Assembly: GCA_030528815.1 (NCBI GenBank) | Contig: JAUMYE010000009.1 | Span: forward strand, 1-18,059 | DNA: 18,059 bases | From: Candidatus Saccharimonadota bacterium | GTDB lineage: Bacteria; Patescibacteriota; Saccharimonadia; Saccharimonadales; Saccharimonadaceae | Direction of reading: 5' to 3' | Shown: positions 1 to 6,900 of the stretch, one piece after another | How the letters are laid out: the number at the start of each line of letters is the position of its first letter | Numbering within the stretch: position 1 is the first letter of the stretch | Translations under genes and position numbers: made by a program | Notes under the pieces: model-generated | What the model was told of the DNA's origin: nothing | Database searches by the model: none | Seen by the model: the letters and a program-made list of their open reading frames with translations, nothing else

Positions 1-504
1 CTCGTCAACATGTTCGCCAGTCTTTGCAGAAACCTTAATAATCTCAGATTCGTCACAGCCAAGAAGATTCATAATCTCGGCAGAAACGCGCGGAACATCG
101 CTAGCAGGAAGGTCAATTTTATTAATGACAGGAATAATCGTCAAATCCTGTTCGAGCGCAAGGTAAACGTTTGCAAGAGTCTGCGCCTGAATGCCCTGCG
201 TAGCATCAACAACAAGAATAGCGCCCTCTACTGCCTGAAGCGAGCGAGAGACTTCATAGGAAAAATCCACGTGGCCTGGCGTGTCGATAAGATTCAAAGA
301 ATAGCCTTTGTATTGCATACAAACAGGTGTCAACTTAATAGTGATACCTTTTTCGCGCTCAAGCTCCATGCTATCTAGTAGCTGAGATTTCATTTCGCGC
401 TTAGCAACAGTGCCCGTAATTTCGAGCATTCTATCAGCCAAAGTCGACTTGCCGTGGTCAATATGCGCAATAATACAAAAATTGCGGATTTTATCTATAT
501 TCAC
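1..504 (-). CDS. lepA: Elongation factor 4 (LepA), N-terminal part, truncated by window edge
   Basis: Translational GTPase that acts on the 70S ribosome during elongation or initiation under stress. The visible 168 residues are the G domain. The P-loop AHIDHGKST lies at residues 13-21, switch I GITIK at 53-57, G3 DTPGH at 74-78, G4 NKID at 128-131 and G5 SAKTG at 159-163. The IDHGKSTLADR context and the NIDKIRNF start are typical of LepA and not of EF-G or EF-Tu. The start is GTG at 504; reading begins NIDKIRNF, as in LepA N-termini. No Shine-Dalgarno precedes it. A -10 box lies 6 nt upstream, so the mRNA may begin at the GTG. The remaining domains (II, III, V and the LepA C-terminal domain) lie left of the window. 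The gene follows the uppP-like gene after a 67-bp gap on the same strand. Confidence 0.97.
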   Translation of the reverse strand, partial: MNIDKIRNFCIIAHIDHGKSTLADRMLEITGTVAKREMKSQLLDSMELEREKGITIKLTPVCMQYKGYSLNLIDTPGHVDFSYEVSRSLQAVEGAILVVDATQGIQAQTLANVYLALEQDLTIIPVINKIDLPASDVPRVSAEIMNLLGCDESEIIKVSAKTGEHVDE

Positions 505-510
505 AAGCTA

Positions 511-519
511 ATTTTACCA
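511..519 (-). promoter_or_regulatory. Extended -10 promoter of lepA (leaderless candidate)
   Basis: Read on the minus strand this is TGG followed by TAAAAT (hexamer at 511-516), an extended -10. Six bases separate it from the GTG start at 504. With the usual distance from a -10 hexamer to +1, transcription would start at or next to the G of GTG. No convincing -35 is seen; the position where one would lie (about 534-539) falls within the left arm of an inverted repeat. Confidence 0.5.
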
Positions 520-532
520 TATTTTCAAGGGG

Positions 533-565
533 TACGCCATTGACTTTTATGCTATTTATGGCGTA
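533..565. repeat. Inverted repeat between uppP-like gene and lepA
   Basis: TACGCCAT at 533-540 and ATGGCGTA at 558-565 form a perfect 8-bp dyad with a 17-bp centre. There is no T-run after it in the minus direction, so it is not a standard intrinsic terminator. It could be a hairpin at the 3' end of the upstream transcript, or an operator, because the 533-540 arm overlaps the -35 position of the lepA promoter. Confidence 0.45.
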
Positions 566-571
566 GCGATT

Positions 572-1360
572 TTATTGTTTCAAAAGCTCAAAAACGCAAA
601 TAATCAGCGTAGCAAATATTAAATACCAGCCAAGGACTTTCGTATCGTTCTTTTTAGCGAAATACATCTTTGTAACGGCCAATACATAAAGCGTCGCAAT
701 AAAGGCCATACCGAACGCCAAGCTACACTGACCAAAGTCTGTAGACAAAAAGTTTAGTGCATTAGGATTCGTGAAGCTCGCAATCGAGATCGCAATAAGA
801 CTCGGGATACTCGCTAGATAACTATACTTTAGAGAGCTTTTCGTATCTAGGCCAACAATTTTTGAGCTGATAAAACTTAGTCCAAAGCGCGAAAAGCCAG
901 GAACGAGCGCAAATAGATTCACAATGCCAATACAAAGCGCATCGGTAGTTTTAAGATCCTCGTAGCTCTTCACTTTCTTCATGGACGGGAGCTTATTAAA
1001 CTTGATAAGAATTACACCAGTAACAGCAAAGGCTGCCGCAATAATCCAAAAACCAGACAAGAGCTCGCTAGAGGCGATTGATTTCTGCAAAAATACCGCA
1101 AGAAGCGCGACTGGTAGTCCAGAGATTAGAACGTTCAAAACAGTTTTCTTCTTTTTAAAGATTTCTTTTAGCTCTTTTCTAAAGAAGATAAGGCTAGCCA
1201 GCAGAATTGCCAGGCTCGTAAAGCCATACAAAAAGCTAACCCGATAAGCTTCTTCGCTTAAAATCTCTTGAAACAGCCTAGTATGACCAGTGCTGGAGAT
1301 TGGCAAAAATTCCGTAATACCACGAACCAAACCAAGCCAAAAAGCTCGATGGAACCACAT
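572..1360 (-). CDS. UppP/BacA-like membrane phosphatase, divergent active site
   Basis: 262-residue polytopic membrane protein (about seven or eight hydrophobic segments) of the undecaprenyl-diphosphatase family, whose members dephosphorylate undecaprenyl pyrophosphate on the outer face of the membrane for peptidoglycan precursor recycling. The family signatures are visible: TEFLPISSTGH at residues 16-26, with the conserved Ser23 and His26, and PGFSRFG at 154-160 with Arg158. Length fits the family (about 255-275). Two positions deviate. The first acidic or Gln residue of the (E/Q)xxxE motif is Arg13, while the second, Glu17, is kept; and the usual PGxSRSG has Phe159. The fold assignment is firm but activity on undecaprenyl pyrophosphate is not assured, so no gene symbol is given. 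The ATG at 1360 overlaps the stop of the thioredoxin-like gene by one base (TAATG), implying coupled translation. Confidence 0.85.
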   Translation of the reverse strand: MWFHRAFWLGLVRGITEFLPISSTGHTRLFQEILSEEAYRVSFLYGFTSLAILLASLIFFRKELKEIFKKKKTVLNVLISGLPVALLAVFLQKSIASSELLSGFWIIAAAFAVTGVILIKFNKLPSMKKVKSYEDLKTTDALCIGIVNLFALVPGFSRFGLSFISSKIVGLDTKSSLKYSYLASIPSLIAISIASFTNPNALNFLSTDFGQCSLAFGMAFIATLYVLAVTKMYFAKKNDTKVLGWYLIFATLIICVFELLKQ

Positions 1361-2442
1361 TATTTTTCGTACCTTCCAGTATGTTTGCGATTATCATAAA
1401 TCGAGGTAGGAATACCCTTGGCATGAATATTGTTTACAACAATATCATTGTTCTTAGTAATAACATTCGAGATATCTTCAGAATGAGCACGCTCGCTAAT
1501 CTCAGAAATCTCTGCCTTACTGTAGCCAAATTCCTTTAGCCATGACTGAAGTTTCTCTTCCGCTTCATCGTGCGTGTAGGAATTATTGAACAAATACTGG
1601 TAGGATTTGTTTTCGTGATTCTTCTCAAGGAAGATTCTGCTAATAATCTTGTAGCCAGCCGGCAAAGCATTACTATCTGTAACTCCACTAGGATTACCAT
1701 ATTCGTTTACTGCCAAAATATAGCGCGAAACGATCTCGGAGTTCTCGAACTTGAACTGACCCTTCTCGTTCTGAATTGGGAAGACAACTAGCTTTACCTT
1801 GTATCTATTAAAGAAGTTAGAATTAACCTGATTCTCAAAGGATTGAGCACAAACTTCGCAACCCGGATCAAAGATATCGATTGCCGTAGGCGCATTGCTT
1901 GGTGCCATATAGCTCATATCTACGCCCGTTAGGTCAAACTGTTCAGTATCCCAAGAGCGGAATCTATCCGGCAATGCACCAAAGATTTCACCCCAGTCAG
2001 CAAACCAGAGACCGATAGCTTCGATTGGATTGCTTGCTTCGTTGCCGCTATCAATACTACAAGCTTCGGAGCTTAGCGAACATGCGGAGGGTTGGCGAAC
2101 ATTGCAGCTACCGAGAGTCCAGAGAGCCATGCCAGCCTTAATACCCTCAGCAAGCGACCAAACTGTAACTAGCACAATCAAGACAGAGACCACCTCAATT
2201 GTGGCAGAAAGCGGCTTTACGGCCTTTGGATGTTTAATAACAACCTTGCGCAGAAGCGAGTTCTTTACGTCGTCCTTAAAGTTCGTATCGCATTTCTGAA
2301 AGGTAATATGTTTCGTAAAACAGCTGGTAGATTTTTTGAAAACCTTCCAATACTTGCGGCCGATATCTCTCTTGAATATCGACAAAAAGGCTACAAAAAT
2401 ACCAACAATAGCCAAAATAATAAATGCTGCAATACAGACCAT
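1360..2442 (-). CDS. Membrane-anchored thioredoxin-fold (DsbA-like) protein
   Basis: 360 residues. The N-terminal segment 2-22 and the segment at about 82-110 are hydrophobic, and the C-terminal region from about 175 looks like a thioredoxin fold. It has a CEVC redox motif at 195-198 (in DIFDPGCEVC) and a candidate cis-proline at Pro345 in GIPTS, followed by a short tail. The spacing from CxxC to cis-Pro (about 150 residues) suits a DsbA-type fold with an inserted helical domain. The loop just after the second hydrophobic segment has three further cysteines (113, 121, 128). By topology the redox domain should be outside the cell. A role in disulfide formation or thiol exchange of surface proteins is inference. 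It sits between a cysteine desulfurase gene and a UppP-like gene, with one-base TAATG overlaps at both ends and no Shine-Dalgarno of its own visible other than upstream coding sequence. Confidence 0.75.
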   Translation of the reverse strand: MVCIAAFIILAIVGIFVAFLSIFKRDIGRKYWKVFKKSTSCFTKHITFQKCDTNFKDDVKNSLLRKVVIKHPKAVKPLSATIEVVSVLIVLVTVWSLAEGIKAGMALWTLGSCNVRQPSACSLSSEACSIDSGNEASNPIEAIGLWFADWGEIFGALPDRFRSWDTEQFDLTGVDMSYMAPSNAPTAIDIFDPGCEVCAQSFENQVNSNFFNRYKVKLVVFPIQNEKGQFKFENSEIVSRYILAVNEYGNPSGVTDSNALPAGYKIISRIFLEKNHENKSYQYLFNNSYTHDEAEEKLQSWLKEFGYSKAEISEISERAHSEDISNVITKNNDIVVNNIHAKGIPTSIYDNRKHTGRYEK

Positions 2443-3605
2443 TAACCTAACATCCTTTCTAGAGTCTTAAGGACCTTGTCCACGTCAGCTTCGCGAACAT
2501 GGTAACCCAATGAGAAGCGAATTAGCGGCGGAACGTTAAGTACCTGCCCAAGATAATAATGAACACAGAAATAACCCGTGCGAGCCATAATACCCTCGTC
2601 GGATAATGCTTCGCCTACGAGATGAGAATCTAGGCCATCAATGTAGAAGCTAAAGGTCGGTGAAGCAGCCTTGTTTAATAGATGAACGCGTGGCTGATTC
2701 TTCAAGAATTCAAAGATACGATCACAGTTATCATGAAGCTGCTGTTTGTCTTTCTTGGATAGCTTTTCGAGCCAAGTTAGAGCGGCGTCAAAGGCAATAA
2801 TCTCACCCCAGGCCTGAAGACCAGCTTCGAAAATCGTATGAACATTATCTGGATTCTTTGCGGACAGGAACATTTCGTCACGATGAACGTCGTCGACCAT
2901 GCCGCCGCCAACAAAGCGCGTATCGAGCTTTGGAACTAAATCACGGCGAGCAACGATTACGCCAAGTGAAGCAGCATACATCTTATGCGCAGAAGTGCAT
3001 AGCGCGTCTACCTCGGTCTTGTGAAGTAGTTCAGAGTTGTGAGCAAATGCCTGGGCGGCATCAAGAATAATCACGCCGCCAGCTTTGTGAACAGCTTTTG
3101 TAAGCTCTTTTAGATTTACAAGTTCCCTACCGTCGATATTAGACACAGCATTCACGACAACAAGCGCTTTCGTGAAGTCATATTTCGTAATATCAATAGA
3201 TCCATCCTCTTCACGCTTCATAATCTCGCGCGGCATATCGTTATGCTCAGCAAAAGACATAGTCGGCAAAAATACCGAGTTATGCTCAATCTCGGACGTC
3301 ATAACCTTCTCGAATAGCTCTGGCCTAATCTGATTCAAGATCAGATTAATGCCATAGGTGGTATTGAGCGTAAAGGACGTAAAGTATTCCTTATTCTTTA
3401 GCCCCAAGAATTTTAAAGCATGAAGGCGCGCGCCCTCAACAATCTCGTCCGTGCGCTTACCCCAAGCGTATTTTACACGTTCACCACAAGAATTATGCTC
3501 AGTATAATAACGATTTAATGCTTCAATAACAGGTCGCGGGCGGAGAGACTGACAGGCAGCGTCAAAATAAACATCACCGTCTTTTAAGTAATCAAAATCC
3601 TGCAT
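2442..3605 (-). CDS. SufS-like cysteine desulfurase (class V aminotransferase)
   Basis: 387-residue PLP enzyme of the class V aminotransferase family, which removes sulfur from cysteine to form alanine and an enzyme persulfide. Visible features are His108 in SEIEHNS (stacks on PLP), Asp182 and Gln185 in LDAAQAF, the Schiff-base Lys208 in TSAHKMY, and Cys347 in TGYFCVH, at the position of the persulfide-forming cysteine of the SufS group (RxGxxC). Length is close to SufS (about 400). SufS motifs are not exact (SAHK rather than SGHK; TGYFC rather than AGHHC), so it may be a divergent SufS or a related desulfurase or lyase. No sufU, sufB or iscU lies nearby. The product could feed Fe-S assembly or tRNA thiolation. 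It heads the three-gene unit, with a strong ribosome binding site. Confidence 0.8.
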   Translation of the reverse strand: MQDFDYLKDGDVYFDAACQSLRPRPVIEALNRYYTEHNSCGERVKYAWGKRTDEIVEGARLHALKFLGLKNKEYFTSFTLNTTYGINLILNQIRPELFEKVMTSEIEHNSVFLPTMSFAEHNDMPREIMKREEDGSIDITKYDFTKALVVVNAVSNIDGRELVNLKELTKAVHKAGGVIILDAAQAFAHNSELLHKTEVDALCTSAHKMYAASLGVIVARRDLVPKLDTRFVGGGMVDDVHRDEMFLSAKNPDNVHTIFEAGLQAWGEIIAFDAALTWLEKLSKKDKQQLHDNCDRIFEFLKNQPRVHLLNKAASPTFSFYIDGLDSHLVGEALSDEGIMARTGYFCVHYYLGQVLNVPPLIRFSLGYHVREADVDKVLKTLERMLG

Positions 3606-3610
3606 ATAAA

Positions 3611-3635
3611 CCTCCTCTTCAAGATTATTATATCA
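3611..3635 (-). promoter_or_regulatory. Extended -10 and strong Shine-Dalgarno of the desulfurase operon
   Basis: On the minus strand, TGA followed by TATAAT (hexamer 3627-3632) forms an extended -10 without a clear -35. GAGGAGG at 3611-3617 lies 5 nt before the ATG at 3605. This is the only strong start signal of the three-gene unit; the two following genes start through TAATG overlaps. Confidence 0.6.
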
Positions 3636-3653
3636 TGAAGAAAAGCTTTTGCT

Positions 3654-3839
3654 TTAGTTGTTATCTTTACGAAGAATCTTTTTCTCAAGCTCAGCGCGCT
3701 CTACGCGGCGTTCGAGCCAGTTCAAAGCAACTACAACCATGCCGCTAATTAGCAAGAGACCAAAAAGACCCGCAATTACCCAAAGGATATTTACGCTCGA
3801 CAAGAATGAGCTAGTAAAAGCACTGATCGCAGTTTCCAT
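3654..3839 (-). CDS. Small single-pass membrane protein, 61 aa
   Basis: Unknown function. Residues about 18-39 form one strong transmembrane segment rich in Leu, Val, Ile and Gly. The C-terminal 20 residues are highly charged (LERRVERAELEKK), which by the positive-inside rule should be cytoplasmic and could form a short amphipathic helix. The N-terminal part is Ser/Thr-rich. It starts at ATG 3839, 5 to 11 nt downstream of a clear -10 and without Shine-Dalgarno. It is a separate transcription unit between the rpoC terminator and the desulfurase operon; a weak AAAGC/GCTTT hairpin covers its stop codon. The opposite strand also has an open frame of nearly the same extent, but only the minus frame has a promoter and a membrane-protein composition. 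Confidence 0.6.
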   Translation of the reverse strand: METAISAFTSSFLSSVNILWVIAGLFGLLLISGMVVVALNWLERRVERAELEKKILRKDNN

Positions 3840-3850
3840 ATAGTGTTTGT

Positions 3851-3859
3851 ATTATACCA
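3851..3859 (-). promoter_or_regulatory. Extended -10 promoter of the 61-aa membrane protein
   Basis: On the minus strand, TGG followed by TATAAT (hexamer 3851-3856) is a consensus extended -10. Eleven bases separate it from the ATG at 3839, so the 5' UTR would be about 5 nt with no room for a Shine-Dalgarno. Confidence 0.55.
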
Positions 3860-3890
3860 GTTTTATGACTAAAATTCAAATTTTTACCCC

Positions 3891-3908
3891 TGTTAGGGCA
3901 TTCTAACA
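3891..3908. repeat. Short dyad upstream of the 61-aa gene promoter
   Basis: TGTTAG at 3891-3896 and CTAACA at 3903-3908 form a perfect 6-bp dyad with a 6-bp centre. It lies between the rpoC terminator and the promoter at 3851-3859. It may be an operator-like site or a second, weak hairpin after rpoC; no T-tract follows in either direction. Confidence 0.3.
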
Positions 3909-3921
3909 AATATTATATAAC

Positions 3922-3953
3922 AAAAAATATCCCCCGAGTGGAGGATATTTTTT
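3922..3953 (-). terminator. Intrinsic terminator after rpoC
   Basis: AAAAAATATCC at 3922-3932 pairs with GGATATTTTTT at 3943-3953, with extra C-G pairs towards a small loop. In the minus direction the stem ends in a T6 run. It begins about 10 nt after the rpoC stop codon (3964-3966), which is followed by a second in-frame TAG. Confidence 0.9.
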
Positions 3954-3963
3954 ATTTTAGCTA

Positions 3964-6900
3964 CTAGGCTTCTACGCTAGAGACTTCAGCTTCTTCGATT
4001 TCTTCAGCTTCTTCATCTTCTGGGAGCGCAGCTGCGCCGGTACCTACAGGGATCTTGCGACCAATGATTACGTTCTCCTTTAGACCCTTGAGGTGGTCAA
4101 CACGACCAGAGATTGCGGAGCTAATAAGAACGCGTGTCGTATCCTGGAAGGATGCAGCAGACAAGAAGGAATCAGAGTAGATAGAGACCTTCGAGATACC
4201 AAGTAGGAGCTGAGAGAATTCAGCTGGCTGCTTACCTTCTGCCTGAACCTTATTGTTCTCACGAACAACAGCGGCCTTGCTGACGATATCACCAGTAACG
4301 AATTCAGTATCGCCTGCGTCTTCGATCATTACGCGAGAGAACATCTGGCGAATAATGATTTCGAGGTGCTTTGCGGAGATTTCATGACCCTGAGCAGCAT
4401 AGATTGCGAGGATATCATTCAAGATATAGCGCTCGGTTTCTTCTACGCCCTTGTACTTCATGAGATCTTGTAGGTTCAAAGAACCTTCAGATAGGCGATC
4501 ACCTGGTTCAACATGGTCACCAGCGTGGACAGCTACACCGTAATCGTTTGGTACAGAAACCTTCATTGGAGAACCAGCGTTTGCAACGAGTACAATGCTA
4601 TCCTCTGTAAGTTCTGCTACGCCATCAAATGGAGCAACGATTGGTTCAGCACCCTTAGCCTTGCTTGCAATAACAGCACCAACCTTAACAGTTGCGCCAT
4701 CTTTAACCTTAGCCTTGCGGCCTTCAAGCTTGAAGCTCTGAGACTTACCAGCTTCTGGAGTGACCTGAATAATGTTAAAGTTACCTTCTTCCCAAACATC
4801 GACAGTACCAGCAATAGTTGCAATGTATGCCATACCCTTTGGCGTACGAGCTTCGAGAAGCTCCTCAACGCGTGGAAGACCGCGAGAGATAGCGCCGGAA
4901 CCTGCAACACCGCTAGAGTGCTTAGTATCGAGGGTTAGCTGCGTACCAGGCTCACCGATGGACTGAGCGGCGATAACACCAACTGGTTCGTGATATGCTA
5001 CTGGCTCGCGGGTTGCCATGTCGATACCGTAAGCATCGCGTGGAACACCTTCGTTGCAGCTTGTTGTAAGAACGCTCTTAATCTTGACGCTTTCGATTTC
5101 GTCATCTTCAGCCATCTGCTTTGCGACATCAAGGCTGATAAGTTCGCCTTCCTGAATACCATACTTAGAAATGTTTTCTGCAGCATAGCGACCAAAGATA
5201 CGAGCAGCGAAGTCGATACCGGTATATTCGCTTTCCCACTTGTGGATTGCGAAGCCTGGATCTTCTGCTTCTTCTTCGACAGTGAAGACATCCTGAGACA
5301 CATCGACGAGACGGCGGGTTAGATAACCGGAGTCTGCAGTACGTAGAGCGGTAGAGACCTGACCCTGACGTGCACCACGAGTTGCGATGAAGGATTCGAG
5401 TGTGTTCAAGCCCTTCTTGTAGCTAGACTTAACTGGAAGCTCAATCTCACGGTTGAAGACGTCGACCATGATACCGATTGTAGCGGAAGCAAGCTTAATG
5501 TTACCTGCGGAACCACGAGCACCAGAGTTGGTCATAATTGTAATGTTGGTATCGTGAGCATCAAGATCGTCTTTTACGAGCTTGGAGACTTCATCATCTG
5601 TCTTTCTCCAGGAAGCGACAGTCAAGCGATAGCGCTCATCCTCGGTAATAAGACCTTCATCAAACTGCTGTGAAATCTGAGCAGCGCGGCCTTCACCTTC
5701 GGCAATCTTCTCTTCTACGCCATCGAAGTCTGGATAGTCGTCCTTAGAGACGGAAATACCAGCAATAGTTTCATACTTGAAGGATAGATCCTTGATAGCA
5801 TCGGCTGCTTCGACAGCAACATCTGCACCGAACTGATCCATGATGTTTGCCATAACCTGAGACAAATGCTTCTTGTTCTGAACACCGTTATCGTATGGAT
5901 ATTCCTTTGGAAGAATCTCGTTGAAGAAGACGCGACCAAGAGTCGTATCACGCTTTTCGCCTTTCGTATGAACACGGATTGGGCTCTGAAGCTGGATAAT
6001 ACCCATATCGTAAGCAAGTTCTGCTTCGTATACGCTCGTAAAGGCGCGGATTTCACCCTGTGCGGATGGTTTTTCGTAAGTTAGGTAGTAGCTACCAAGA
6101 ACGACGTCCTGTGTAATAGATAGAACTGGAGCACCATCGGCAGGTTTCAAGAGGTTGCGGCCAGCTGCCATCAATTCCTTAGCTTCGCGCTGTGCAGAGC
6201 TGGAAAGTGGTAGGTGGACAGCCATCTGGTCACCATCGTAGTCGGCGTTGAAACCGTTAGCTACGAGTGGGTGAAGCTGGATTGCTTTACCATCGACAAG
6301 TTTTGGCTGGAAAGCCTGAACAGATAGACGGTGTAGAGATGGAGCGCGGTTAAGAAGAACGTATTTGCCTTCAATAACTTCATCAAGAGCATCCCAAACA
6401 ACTGTTTCGCCAGCGTCAATTAGGCGTGTAGCGGAGCGGATGTTTGTAGCATGTTCGTGCTTGATAAGCCAGCTAATTACGAATGGCTTAAAGAGCTCGA
6501 GTGCCATCTGCTTTGGAAGACCACACTGATGAATACGTAGTTCTGGACCTACAACGATTACGGAGCGGCCAGAGTAGTCAACACGCTTACCAAGAAGATT
6601 CTGGCGGAAGCGACCCTGCTTACCCTTTAGAAGATCGGATAGACTCTTGAGCTTGCGGCGACCATTCTGGGAGTTAGCGGTACGACCACCACGAGAAGCG
6701 TTGTTATCGATCAATGCATCAACAGCTTCCTGAAGCATGCGCTTTTCGTTGCGGCAGATAACTTCTGGAGCGTTGAGGTCGATAAGTTTCTTCAAGCGGT
6801 TGTTACGGTTGATAACACGGCGATAAAGATCGTTCAAATCTGATGTAGCAAAGCGGCCACCAGCTAGAGAAATCATTGGGCGTAGATCTGGTGGAATGAC

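Noticed and set aside
10..378. Plus-strand open frame of 122 codons antisense to lepA
   Set aside because: It lies wholly opposite the conserved LepA GTPase domain, its product has no hydrophobic core or known motif, and no ribosome site precedes it.
3658..3843. Plus-strand open frame mirroring the 61-aa membrane protein
   Set aside because: Basic, low-complexity product with no promoter or ribosome site; the minus frame has the promoter and a clear membrane segment.
4513..4938. Plus-strand frame of 141 codons inside rpoC, and similar long frames antisense to rpoB and rpoC
   Set aside because: All lie over highly conserved polymerase sequence. Their compositions are by-products of codon bias in the real frame.
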